DNA from: JAJEBT01 sp965214975 | GTDB taxonomy: Bacteria; Pseudomonadota; Alphaproteobacteria; MPNO01; UBA830 | Assembly (NCBI GenBank): GCA_965214975.1 | Contig: OZ244055.1 | Location: 2,976,001 to 3,040,000 of the forward strand | Direction: 5' to 3' | Length of the DNA stretch: 64,000 bases | Part shown: in pieces, positions 18,417 to 26,437 of the stretch | How positions within the stretch are numbered: the first letter of the stretch is position 1 | How the letters are laid out: every line of letters begins with the position of its first letter | Program-made: the position numbers and the translations under genes | Notes under the pieces: generated by a model | What the model was told of the DNA's origin: nothing | The model's input: only the letters and a program-made list of their open reading frames with translations | Databases searched by the model: none

Positions 18417-19366
18417 CGCGCCGCCTCCCCGACGGTGATCTCGCGGAACACGTCCTCGAGGCGGCCGCGCTCGGTGCGGAAATCCTCGACCGCGACGTTC
18501 CGTTGCCTGAGCCGCTCGCCGACCGCGTCCGCCAGGGCCGCCCCCGCCTGCGGCACGACCACGACCTGGGCGCTGCCGGACGGCTTCTCGTCGACCTCGA
18601 TGCGGCTTGCGCCCTCGAGACCCTCGAGCGCCTCGCGGACGGCGGGGACGCGGTCCGGGGGCATGCGCATCGACACGGCGTTCCAGTATGCGGACCGCTG
18701 TTCGAGGCGGAGAGGGGAATCGTCGGCGACCATGCGGCCGCGCGCGATCACGATGGCGCGGGTGCAGACCGCGTCGACCTCCTCGAGGATGTGGGTCGAG
18801 ATCACGACCGCCTTGTCCGCGGACATCCGGCGGATGAGTTCGCGGACCTGGTGCTTCTGGTTGGGATCGAGCCCGTCCGTCGGCTCGTCCAGGATCAGCA
18901 CCTCCGGGTCGTGCATGATGGCCTGCGCCAGCCCCACGCGCCGCTTGAACCCCTTCGAGAGGGTGCCGACGCGCTGGTTGTAGACCTCGTCGAGCTGAAG
19001 CCGGTCGACCGCGGCGTCGACCGCGCCGCGACGGGCGGCTCCCCGCATGCCGCGGGTTGCGGCGGCGAAGGACAGGAAGGAGGACGTGGTCATGTCCTCG
19101 TAGAGCGGCGCGCCTTCGGGCAGGTAGCCCACCCGCCTCTTCACGGCCAGCGGATCGCGGCGCACGTCGCTGCCGCAGACGACGGCCGTGCCGGAGCTCG
19201 GCGGCAGGAAGCCGGTGACCATCTTCATGGTGGTCGACTTGCCGGCGCCGTTGGGCCCCAGGAAACCCAGAACCTCGCCGCTTTCCACGGAAAAGCTGAT
19301 GTCGTCCACGACGGTGAAGGCGCCGTAGGTCTTCGTCAGGCCGCGAACGTCAAGCATCGTCGTCAT
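18413..19366 (-). CDS. ABC transporter ATP-binding protein
   Basis: The 317-residue ATPase starts at MTTMLDVRGLTKTYG, with GGGATC upstream; a further 13 codons in frame lack a ribosome-binding site. Walker A is GPNGAGKST, the signature is LSKGFKRRVGLAQA (LSKGF in place of LSGGQ, usual in this GldA/CcmA-like group), and Walker B is VLILDEPTDGLD with the switch His in VISTHILEEV. The C-terminal 90 residues form the extra domain of this subfamily. It is the first gene of the operon that continues with the permease, GldG-like and DUF4340 genes. Confidence 0.93.
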   Translation of the reverse strand: MTTMLDVRGLTKTYGAFTVVDDISFSVESGEVLGFLGPNGAGKSTTMKMVTGFLPPSSGTAVVCGSDVRRDPLAVKRRVGYLPEGAPLYEDMTTSSFLSFAAATRGMRGAARRGAVDAAVDRLQLDEVYNQRVGTLSKGFKRRVGLAQAIMHDPEVLILDEPTDGLDPNQKHQVRELIRRMSADKAVVISTHILEEVDAVCTRAIVIARGRMVADDSPLRLEQRSAYWNAVSMRMPPDRVPAVREALEGLEGASRIEVDEKPSGSAQVVVVPQAGAALADAVGERLRQRNVAVEDFRTERGRLEDVFREITVGEAAR

Positions 19367-19448
19367 GCGGATCCCGTCTCGATTCAGCCGCGGGGTATAG
19401 CACACACCGCGCTTCCGGCAAGCGCGGCGGGGCTCCCGCGGCGAGGAG

Positions 19449-19478
19449 CCGGTGCGGGCCGCGGAAGACCCGCACCGG
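19449..19478 (-). terminator. Hairpin terminator after hsp20
   Basis: CCGGTGCGGG and CCCGCACCGG form a perfect ten-base-pair stem with a ten-base loop, ending ten bases past the hsp20 stop. No U-tract follows, so strength is uncertain. Confidence 0.55.
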
Positions 19479-19487
19479 CGGGAAGGG

Positions 19488-19943
19488 TCAGGCGGCGGCC
19501 TGGGCGTCGATCACCTTCGCGGACCCTCCGATCGGGATCTTCCGGGGCTTCAGCGCCTCCGGGATCTCCCTCTCGAGGCCGACCGTCAGGATCCCGTCCT
19601 TGAGGTCGGCGCCTCTGACCACGACGTGGTCCGCCAGCTGGAAGCGGAGCTCGAACGCCCGCCGGGCGATGCCGCGGTGCAGGAAGGTCTGCGCGCCGTC
19701 GTCGCCGCCGGCGCCCTTGCCGGCGATCACGAGCTGGTTGTCGCGGACCTCGATCTCCAGATCGTCGGCGGCGAAGCCGGCGACGGCAACGGTCACGCGA
19801 TAGCTGTCGTCGTCCAGCTTCTCGATGTCGTAGGGCGGATAGCCGTCGGATGCCGGCTTCTTCTGCGCCGCGTCGAGCAGCGACATCAGGTTGTCGAATC
19901 CGACCGCGCTCCGGTACAGCGGGGAAAAGTCGAGATGTCTCAT
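19488..19943 (-). CDS. Small heat shock protein Hsp20 (IbpA family)
   Basis: This ATP-independent chaperone holds unfolding proteins for later refolding. The 151-residue product begins MRHLDFSPLYRSAVGFDNL, the IbpA-type N-terminus, and contains an alpha-crystallin domain (about residues 38-130) with YPPYDIEKLDDDSYRVTVAVAGF split over the first strands. A C-terminal IPIG-type anchor (RKIPIGG) is present. It is regulated at three visible levels: an RpoH-like promoter, a ROSE-like RNA thermometer covering the ribosome-binding site, and a downstream hairpin. It stands alone. Confidence 0.95.
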   Translation of the reverse strand: MRHLDFSPLYRSAVGFDNLMSLLDAAQKKPASDGYPPYDIEKLDDDSYRVTVAVAGFAADDLEIEVRDNQLVIAGKGAGGDDGAQTFLHRGIARRAFELRFQLADHVVVRGADLKDGILTVGLEREIPEALKPRKIPIGGSAKVIDAQAAA

Positions 19944-19947
19944 CGGT

Positions 19948-19972
19948 CATATCCTCCTTGTCGAGCGACATG
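19948..19972 (-). promoter_or_regulatory. ROSE-like RNA thermometer masking the hsp20 ribosome-binding site
   Basis: The 25 nucleotides before the hsp20 start can fold as CAUGUCGCU pairing with AGGAGGAUAUG around a six-base loop. The stem contains the ROSE hallmark UCGCU opposite the Shine-Dalgarno AGGAGGA, with a G-G pair and one unpaired C. This sequesters the strong ribosome-binding site at low temperature. ROSE elements are established regulators of small heat shock genes in alphaproteobacteria; here the call is from manual pairing. Confidence 0.6.
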
Positions 19973-20039
19973 CTGTTCTGGCCGCCTGGATGGCCGGCCC
20001 TGCGTTCCGTCCGGTCCCTGCGGGCCCCGGACGACCGTC

Positions 20040-20068
20040 ATGTGGGAACCCGCCGCCGCGGTTTCAAG
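20040..20068 (-). promoter_or_regulatory. RpoH (heat-shock sigma) promoter for hsp20
   Basis: CTTGAAA (20068-20062), a 15-base spacer, then CCCACAT (20046-20040) on the minus strand, close to the sigma-32 consensus CTTGAAA and CCCCATNT. It lies about 97 bases before the hsp20 start, leaving room for the thermometer leader. Confidence 0.55.
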
Positions 20069-20112
20069 GGGCGGCGGGGTTTCCGCGCGGCGCCGGCGTT
20101 CCGGGCCTCCCG

Positions 20113-21213
20113 TCAGGCCGTGCGGGCCACGTGGTCGGCGATGGCGAGCGCGGACGTCAGGCCGGGGGACTCGATCCCGTAGAGATTGACCAGCCCCGGA
20201 ACGCCGTGGTCCCCGGGGGCCTGGACGACGAAGTCGCGGGCCCGTTCGCCGGGGCCCTGCAGCTTGGGCCGGATGCCCGAGTATCCGGGCTCGAGCGCCC
20301 CGTCGGCGAGCGCCGGGTAGTACCGCCGCACCGCATCGTAGAAGCCCTTGGCCCGAGACGGGTCGACGTCGTAGTCGATGGCGTCGGTCCATTCGGTGTC
20401 CGGCCCGAACCGCACCTGGCCGGCAAGGTCCACGGTGACGTGGATTCCGAGCCCCGCCCTTTCGGGAACCGGGTAGACGGGCCGCGAGAACGGCGGAGGG
20501 CCCGAAAGCGTGTAGTAGTTGCCCTTGCAGTAGTGGATCGGCGGGACGCTTTCGGGCGGCACGCCCCGAATCGACCGGGCGACGCCTTGCGCGTGCAGGC
20601 CGGCGCTGTTGACGACCAGCCCGGCCACGATCGACGGTTCCCCGGCGCCCCCGCAGTCGAGACGGATGCCGTCGTTCACGACCTCGCCGCCGGTCACGGG
20701 CGTCAGCAGGGCCAGCATCGCGCCCGCGTTCTCGGCGTCGCCCTGGAGGGCGAGCATCAGGGCGTGGCTGTCGACGATCCCCGTGGACGGCGACCACAGG
20801 GCGGCGGCGCAGCGGACCGCGGGCTCCATCTCCGCCACGTCGTCCGGCGTCATCCATTCGAGGTCGCCGACGCCGCAGGCTTCGGCGTTGCCGCGGAGGC
20901 GCTCCAGCTCCGCCCGCTGGTTCTCGACCGTGGCGACGATGATCTTGCCGCAGCGTCTGTGCGCGATCCCGCGGGTCTCGCAGAACTCGTAGAGCGCGCG
21001 CTTGCCGGACACGCAGAATTCGGCCTTGAGGCTGCCGGGCGGGTAGTGGATGCCGGCGTGGACAACCTCGCTGTGGCGCGAGCTCGTTTCGGATCCGATC
21101 ATGTCCGCGCGGTCGACGACGACGACCTCGCGTCCGGAGAGCGCGAGCGCCCGCGCGACGGCAAGGCCGACGACTCCGGCGCCGATCACCGCGCATTCGA
21201 CCCGTTCCGTCAT
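20113..21213 (-). CDS. FAD-dependent oxidoreductase, L-2-hydroxyglutarate dehydrogenase-like
   Basis: A DAO-family flavoprotein of 366 residues. The N-terminal dinucleotide-binding motif is VIGAGVVGLAVARALA, followed by VVVDRADMIGSETSSRHSEVVHAGIHYP (in parts: IGSETSSRHSEVVHAGIHYP), which is characteristic of L-2-hydroxyglutarate oxidases/dehydrogenases (LhgO/L2HGDH), as is the C-terminal FGIESPGLTS-type end (YGIESPGLTSALAIADHVA). It probably oxidises L-2-hydroxyglutarate or a similar 2-hydroxyacid. The start at 21213 has GGGAGG seven bases ahead; the ATG at 21240, overlapping the upstream stop, is possible. Confidence 0.88.
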   Translation of the reverse strand: MTERVECAVIGAGVVGLAVARALALSGREVVVVDRADMIGSETSSRHSEVVHAGIHYPPGSLKAEFCVSGKRALYEFCETRGIAHRRCGKIIVATVENQRAELERLRGNAEACGVGDLEWMTPDDVAEMEPAVRCAAALWSPSTGIVDSHALMLALQGDAENAGAMLALLTPVTGGEVVNDGIRLDCGGAGEPSIVAGLVVNSAGLHAQGVARSIRGVPPESVPPIHYCKGNYYTLSGPPPFSRPVYPVPERAGLGIHVTVDLAGQVRFGPDTEWTDAIDYDVDPSRAKGFYDAVRRYYPALADGALEPGYSGIRPKLQGPGERARDFVVQAPGDHGVPGLVNLYGIESPGLTSALAIADHVARTA

Positions 21214-21236
21214 CTCCTGGCCTCCCGCCGTTCCGG

Positions 21237-22064
21237 TCATCCGGGAAGCCCCCTCCGCAGGATCCTTCCGAACACGATCATCCTGCAGATCGCCGGAACG
21301 AAGGTCTCGACGACGGCGGCAAGTCTTCGCGCCAGTGCCGGCTCGAGGCGCGTGCCCCGATCGCCCGGGGGCGGGAGTTCCGCCTGCGCCTCGCGGGCGC
21401 GTTCCTCCGCCCTGGCGGTCACGCGCGCGATCAGCTCCTCCCGCCGGTCGTCTTCGCCGGGAGCTTCCAGACTCTCCGAGAACGCGGCGAGCAGGGCCGG
21501 CCAGGCGGTGAAATGGCGAAACAGGGTGGGCACCGCCGCCCCCTCGCCCACCGTCCGGTCGGCCAGTCCGCGGAGCAGGGCCGCCGTCTCCGGCGGCAGA
21601 TCCCCGAGCGTCGCGATCGGGAGGGGTTCGTCGAGTTCGCGACCGACGACCTCGGGCGCACGGAACGGCGGCGCCGCGCAGTCGCCGGCGAGGGCGAGGC
21701 CCAGCGTCCGCAGCGCGACGGCGTTCACGGGGTTGGCGCGGTTGTAGGCGTCCACGGTTCGGAGCGCGCGCGCGGCATCGGCCCGGCCGAGGCCGTCGAG
21801 GCGGAGCGGCATGGCGGGGGCGGGAATTTCCTCCGGATCGACCAGCCGCCGGCCGTGCCCGGCGAAGACGCCGTCCCGCATCGGCGGCCCCAGAACGGAC
21901 CACGTCCATTCCAGGCAGCCCGGTTCGACGGCCAGGTGGCGGTAGGCCAGGTTGACGAGACGGACGCCGAGCGATTCGGCGATGGCGTCGTAGACCAGCC
22001 GGATGTCGCCGGACGCGGCGGCGTAGGGAACCTCGGTCAGGGGGGCGGAGGCGTCGGCGGGCAT
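21237..22064 (-). CDS. DehI-like (halocarboxylic acid dehalogenase family) protein
   Basis: A 275-residue, mostly helical protein starting MPADASAPLTEVPYAAASG. The pattern IRLVYDAIAESLGVRLVNLAYR followed by LAVEPGCLEWTWSVLGP matches the repeat of the PF10778 DehI-type family ('vy.di...lgvp.v...yR.lA..pg.l...W'), and a second copy is visible at VVETFVPAICRMIVFGRI. True DehI enzymes hydrolyse 2-haloacids; distant relatives like this one may not. Its stop overlaps the possible start of the oxidoreductase, suggesting that both act on a short 2-substituted acid, but this is inference. Family assignment is moderate. Confidence 0.65.
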   Translation of the reverse strand: MPADASAPLTEVPYAAASGDIRLVYDAIAESLGVRLVNLAYRHLAVEPGCLEWTWSVLGPPMRDGVFAGHGRRLVDPEEIPAPAMPLRLDGLGRADAARALRTVDAYNRANPVNAVALRTLGLALAGDCAAPPFRAPEVVGRELDEPLPIATLGDLPPETAALLRGLADRTVGEGAAVPTLFRHFTAWPALLAAFSESLEAPGEDDRREELIARVTARAEERAREAQAELPPPGDRGTRLEPALARRLAAVVETFVPAICRMIVFGRILRRGLPG

Positions 22065-22276
22065 TTCGATGCGTTCCCGTCGCGGATCGGTCTCGACCCC
22101 TGTGTAGCACACGGGCCCGCCGTCGGAGCGCCCGCGTCCGGCCGCGCGGGGGAACGGTCGCCGCGGCTTCCGGTTGCCCCGCCCGTCCGGGCGGACGATA
22201 ATGCCGCCGGGCGCGGGGACGCACGGCAGGCGCCCGAGATCCGGAACGCTCGGCGCGGGCGAGGTTTGCAAGTCGC

Positions 22277-22304
22277 TTGAGCGAGACGGAAAGTGTGCTA
22301 ATCT
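22277..22304 (+). promoter_or_regulatory. Sigma-70-like promoter for the STAS gene
   Basis: TTGAGC (22277-22282), 16-base spacer, TAATCT (22299-22304), 43 bases ahead of the STAS start. Confidence 0.5.
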
Positions 22305-22347
22305 GCCTCACGGGACACGGTCGGACGAGGGCGATAAGGGAAATCTC

Positions 22348-22680
22348 ATGGAACTCAAGACCGAACAGGAGAACGGGGTTCTGATCGTTAGGGTCGAAGG
22401 CCGCATCGACGGCAGCAACGGTCGCGAATTCGAGGATGCCATGGGGGTGGCGATCGACGGCGTCGAAAAGGCCGTGATCCTCGACATGACCGACCTTTCC
22501 TACATCAGCAGCGCCGGCCTCAGGGCGGTTCTCCTGCTGGCCAAGACGTTGTGGAAGCAGGACGCCAAGCTCCTGCTGTGCTCGCTTCCCGGCTCGATCA
22601 GGGACGTCATCGAGATCTCCGGATTCCACAAGATCATTCCGGTTCACGATTCGCGCGACGCCGCGCTCGCTGCGGCCTGA
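22348..22680 (+). CDS. STAS-domain anti-sigma factor antagonist
   Basis: The 110-residue product is a single STAS domain. The phospho-acceptor region reads ILDMTDLSYISSAGLRAVL, with the serine of SSAGL at the position phosphorylated by cognate anti-sigma kinases in the SpoIIAA/RsbV family. Such proteins bind an HPK/RsbW-type kinase and release a sigma factor, or act in other switch complexes. No partner kinase or phosphatase is encoded beside it in the window. It has its own promoter. Confidence 0.9.
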   Translation: MELKTEQENGVLIVRVEGRIDGSNGREFEDAMGVAIDGVEKAVILDMTDLSYISSAGLRAVLLLAKTLWKQDAKLLLCSLPGSIRDVIEISGFHKIIPVHDSRDAALAAA

Positions 22681-22875
22681 GGCTCCGTCGACGCACGCAT
22701 GCATGCGGTTGAGAGTTTCGCGTATCCGATCCGCACATGAGGGTCGGCTTTTCCGGGGCGCCGGCTTCCGGAACGGGGCCAGGGCGGCGTCGACGGGCCC
22801 CGGCCGCCCGATCCGCCCGGCGCGGCCGGGCATGCGCGCCGACCCCGTCCTCGATTTCTCCCGGGAGCAGTCCGA

Positions 22876-24579
22876 ATGCCAGAGAACGCCGCCACCGAAG
22901 CCAGGGTGCATCCCGATCTCGCCGCCCAGATGGCGCTCTACCGGACGCCGCGGATCATCACGACGCGAGGTCACATTCACACGGCCCATTGCTACACCGG
23001 CTCGAACTGCACCCTCATCGTCGGCGAGGGCGGCTGCGTTCTCGTGGACACGCTGAGCGGCGAACTCCCCGGCGACGAGGCCGCGGCGGCCTTCCGCGAG
23101 ATCACGGACCTGCCGATCGAGGCGGTGATCGTCACCCATTTTCACGGCGATCACGTCAGCGGCATCTTCAGCTTCGTTTCCGAAGAGGACATCGGGGCGG
23201 GCAGGGTCGAGGTCATCGCCCAGGCCGGTCTGACCGGCAACCTGTTGCGCGACGAGGGCATTCTCGCGCCCATCCGGCGCCGTCGCGGGCCCTACCAGTT
23301 CGGCGGGCATCTGGAATTCGGCGAGACCGGCACCTTCGGCAGCGCGGTCGGCGCACCGCCCCGGCGCGGCAAGGCCGGTTTCGTGAAACCGACCCGGACC
23401 TTCGAGGACAGGCTCGAAGTCGAGATCGCGGGCATCAAACTGGAAATCGTGCACGTGCCCAGCGAAACGGACGACCAGATCGTCGTCTGGCTGCCCGACG
23501 AAAGGGTGCTGATCTCCGCCGACGCCATCCAGGGCATGACCTTTCCCAACGTCTACGCGCTCCGCGGCACGCAGTATCGCAACCCCATGCAGTGGGCGAA
23601 GGGGATCGATCGGCTGCGCGCGTTCGAGGCGGAGATCCTGATCCCCCATCACGGCCCCACCGTCGAGGGCGCGGACGCCGTCGAGGACGTCCTGACCGCG
23701 CATCGGGACGCCATCCAGCACCTTCACGACCAGGCTGTCAGATGGATCAACAAGGGGTGCACCTGGGACGAGCTGGCGGAGAAGGTCACCATGCCGCCGC
23801 ACCTCGCCTCCCATCCATGGCTGGGCGAGTTCTACGGCAGCTACAAGCACGCGGTCCGCAGCGTCTACGCGGGCTATGTCGGCTGGTTCCAGGGCGACGC
23901 GGTGGAACTGGATCCGCTGCCCTGGCGCGAACGGGCCGGGCGCTACGTCCGCGCGATGGGCGGGCGCGATGCCGTGCTCGCCGAAGCGAGGAAGGCGATC
24001 GGGGACGGGGAGTTCCGGTGGGCGGCCGACATCGCCACCTGGGCGGTGCGGGCGGACAACGCCGACATGGAAGCGAGGGGCGTGAAGGCGGCGGCGCTGC
24101 GTGCCTGGGGCTACGGGCAGAAGACAAGCACCTGGCGCAACTGGGCGCTGTGCCAGGCGCTCGAACTGGAGAACCGCCTGGGCGGGCAGCGCGGGGGCCA
24201 CCGGATCCAGCCCGACCGGGCACGCAACTACCCGATGGGCGGACTGCTGGAATTGCTGACCGTCCGCCTGAGGGCCGAAGACTGCATGGACACGCGGATC
24301 AGCCTCGGCTTCGCGACGACCGACACGCAGGAGTCGTTCGCCCTGGAGATCCGGCGCGGCATCTGCCAGTTTCACGAGACCCTGCCGGAAGGATGCGACG
24401 CGCTGCTGTCGTTTCCGCGACGGTTCCTGAGCGCCTGGGCCGGAGGCGGTCCGAGCTTCGAGGAGGGAATCGAGAGCGGCGCGGTCGTTCTCGAGGGCGA
24501 CCGCGCGACCGTTGCCGAGTTCTTCTCGAAGTTCGAGCCGGCGGGCGGCACCGCCGATTTCGCGCTCGGCGTTCGCTGA
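22876..24579 (+). CDS. MBL-fold hydrolase, alkylsulfatase (SdsA/BDS1-like) family
   Basis: A 567-residue protein. The N-terminal metallo-beta-lactamase domain has the zinc motif THFHGDHVSG near residue 87, later HGPTVEG, and the family's ELAEKVTMPPHLASHPWLGEFYGS and SVYAGYVGWFQGDAVEL segments, which belong to the alkylsulfatase dimerisation domain. The C-terminal 130 residues resemble the SCP2-like domain (GGLLELLTVRLRAEDC). Enzymes of this type hydrolyse long-chain alkyl sulfates by an inverting mechanism. No signal peptide is visible, unlike secreted SdsA, so it probably acts in the cytoplasm. Substrate specificity is not readable. Confidence 0.85.
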   Translation: MPENAATEARVHPDLAAQMALYRTPRIITTRGHIHTAHCYTGSNCTLIVGEGGCVLVDTLSGELPGDEAAAAFREITDLPIEAVIVTHFHGDHVSGIFSFVSEEDIGAGRVEVIAQAGLTGNLLRDEGILAPIRRRRGPYQFGGHLEFGETGTFGSAVGAPPRRGKAGFVKPTRTFEDRLEVEIAGIKLEIVHVPSETDDQIVVWLPDERVLISADAIQGMTFPNVYALRGTQYRNPMQWAKGIDRLRAFEAEILIPHHGPTVEGADAVEDVLTAHRDAIQHLHDQAVRWINKGCTWDELAEKVTMPPHLASHPWLGEFYGSYKHAVRSVYAGYVGWFQGDAVELDPLPWRERAGRYVRAMGGRDAVLAEARKAIGDGEFRWAADIATWAVRADNADMEARGVKAAALRAWGYGQKTSTWRNWALCQALELENRLGGQRGGHRIQPDRARNYPMGGLLELLTVRLRAEDCMDTRISLGFATTDTQESFALEIRRGICQFHETLPEGCDALLSFPRRFLSAWAGGGPSFEEGIESGAVVLEGDRATVAEFFSKFEPAGGTADFALGVR

Positions 24580-24941
24580 CGGGGCCGGGAACCCGGTTCG
24601 GCCGGCCGCCTCGCCAAGGGCGTCGAGCGGGCCCTTGAGCGGTTCGGGGCACGCGACATGGCCGGCCTCCCCGCGCCCAAAGCGGTGGCGTCGCGACGAA
24701 CGCCGGGTCGAGCGCGGACGGGGCGGATCGCCGCGGACCGGCTCCGGGCCCGGGAACGACGCCGGGAAGGCACGGGAACGGCCGTGAACCGGCTCCACGG
24801 GTCGGGCGCGGTCGGAAGACCTCGAGCGCCCGCCCGTCGCGGTCGATGCCGGTCGAGCGCGCGGCCGCAGGCTTGCGCCCCGTCGGCGCACCGCCTCCCG
24901 GGCGGCTCTCGATACCGCGCCGCGCGGCGCCAGGGACGCGG
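24580..24941. other. Intergenic region, no feature recognised
   Basis: The 362 bases separate two convergent genes. Frames here are long only because of high GC. No ribosome-binding site, strong hairpin with U-tract or known family is visible. Confidence 0.5.
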
Positions 24942-25445
24942 CTACCGGTCGTCCTGCCGACCGTCGGCCTGGCTCCCGTTCTGGCTGGCGTACAGGGCGG
25001 CGAAGTTTATCGGGTTGATCATCAGGGGCGGAAAGCCGCCGTCCCGCACCACCTCGGAGATGATGGCCCTCGCGAACGGGAACAGGTGGCGCGGCCCTTC
25101 GACGAGAACAACCGCCTTCGCGCTCTCCTCCGGCACCCCGGAAAGCTGGATGGCCCCGCCGTAGGACAGCTCGACGATGAAGGCCGGCTTGTCCTCGATC
25201 CTGGCGTCCGCCCGGATCGAGAGGATCACCTCGTAGGCGTTCTCGCCCACGACGCGCGCGCTGGTGTTGATCTCGATGTCGATCTCGGGCTGTTTCTGCG
25301 CCTGCACCATGCCCTCGAGACCGAGCGGGTTCTCGAAAGACAGGTCGCGGATGAATTGCGCGCCCACGACAATCTGGGGGACCGTCTCCGGCTCGTCGGG
25401 AGCCGCGCCGTTGCCGGCAGGTCCGGCGGTCTCTTCTTCGCTCAT
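24942..25445 (-). CDS. secB: Protein-export chaperone SecB
   Basis: SecB keeps preproteins unfolded and passes them to SecA. The 167-residue protein has the family core PQIVVGAQFIRDLSFENPLG, the DIEINTSARVVGENAYEVILSIRADA strands (given here as INTSARVVGENAYEV) and the conserved LFPFARAIISEVVRDGGFPPL segment, plus PINFAALY. The acidic N-terminus and Gln-rich C-terminus are normal. It lies 69 bases after nth on the same strand. Confidence 0.96.
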   Translation of the reverse strand: MSEEETAGPAGNGAAPDEPETVPQIVVGAQFIRDLSFENPLGLEGMVQAQKQPEIDIEINTSARVVGENAYEVILSIRADARIEDKPAFIVELSYGGAIQLSGVPEESAKAVVLVEGPRHLFPFARAIISEVVRDGGFPPLMINPINFAALYASQNGSQADGRQDDR

Positions 25446-25514
25446 GTTCTGCTCCTGGCGGTTGCGGCGCCGCCGCCGCGGTGCTGGACGGGGCGTTGCG
25501 GTTCGCGCCGCGGG

Positions 25515-26162
25515 TCAGACGGCGGTCTTTCCCCTGAAGCGGCAAAGCTCCCGCACGATGCAGGCGGGGCAGTCCGGCTTGCGCGCCTTGCAGACGTAGC
25601 GGCCGTGAAGGATCAGCCAGTGATGGGCGTGCTGCAACCACCGGCCGGGGATGCGCCGGACAAGGCGCGCCTCCACCTCGTCGGGCGTCTTTCCCGGGGC
25701 CATGCCGGTGCGGTTGCCGAGTCTGAAGATATGCGTGTCGACGGCCATCGTCGGCTGCCCGAAGGCGATGTTGAGAACGACGTTCGCGGTCTTGCGGCCG
25801 ACGCCGGGCAGTTTCATCAGATCGTCGCGGTTACCGGGAACCTCCCCGCCGAAGTCGGAAACCAGCATCTCCGAGAGCGCGACGACGTTCCTCGCCTTGT
25901 TGCGGTAGAGACCGATCGTCCGGATGTGGTCGCGCACCGCGTCCTCGCCGAGCGCCGCCATCTTCCGCGGCGTGTCCGCGGCGGCGAACAGGGCCCTGGT
26001 GGCCCTGTTCACGCCGGCGTCCGTGGCCTGGGCCGAAAGCACGACCGCGACGAGGAGCGTGAACGCGTTCACGTGTTCGAGTTCGCCCCGCGGCGCCGGG
26101 TTCTCGGACGAGAGAATCTGGAAAAACCGGTCTACGTCGGCGGAAGGCATCGTGGCGCGCAT
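25515..26162 (-). CDS. nth: Endonuclease III
   Basis: This DNA glycosylase/AP lyase removes oxidised pyrimidines in base excision repair. Starting at MRATMPSADVDRFF the product is 215 residues, a normal length; the frame extends 116 codons further upstream without support. The helix-hairpin-helix motif LPGVGRKTANVVLNIAFG with the catalytic Lys is present. So are the catalytic Asp in VDTHIFRLGNR and the [4Fe-4S] loop C-x6-C-x2-C-x5-C near the C-terminus (CKARKPDCPACIVRELC). An alternative start is the ATG at 26150. Confidence 0.96.
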   Translation of the reverse strand: MRATMPSADVDRFFQILSSENPAPRGELEHVNAFTLLVAVVLSAQATDAGVNRATRALFAAADTPRKMAALGEDAVRDHIRTIGLYRNKARNVVALSEMLVSDFGGEVPGNRDDLMKLPGVGRKTANVVLNIAFGQPTMAVDTHIFRLGNRTGMAPGKTPDEVEARLVRRIPGRWLQHAHHWLILHGRYVCKARKPDCPACIVRELCRFRGKTAV

Positions 26163-26339
26163 CCGCCGTTTGTACCGCGACACAAGCGGTGCGGAAAGAC
26201 CCTCCCGTCGCGGAGCCGGGACGGTCCCGCGCCGCGGTTCCGGACCGGCTCGGCCGCCCCGACGACGGGATCCGACCCGGCCCGCCCGGAGCGGATGCCC
26301 GGCCCGCGCGGAACGGTCCGGTTCCCGGCGGGGCGGCTG

Positions 26340-26368
26340 TTCCGTGCCTGCCCGCCAGATCCTATACT
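26340..26368 (+). promoter_or_regulatory. Possible promoter for the TAXI-TRAP operon
   Basis: A good -10 box TATACT (26363-26368) lies 17 bases after a weak -35 TTCCGT (26340-26345). The TAXI start is 69 bases downstream. Confidence 0.4.
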
Positions 26369-26437
26369 CGAACGGCGGAACGCCTCCGCGGATCGGAGCG
26401 CGTTCGTCGCCAACAAGGGAACCGAGGAGGACAACCC

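Noticed and set aside
20113..25641. Apparent 1,842-codon minus-strand protein
   Set aside because: Only its last 366 codons (the FAD oxidoreductase) are protein-like. The rest runs antisense to or out of frame with several genes.
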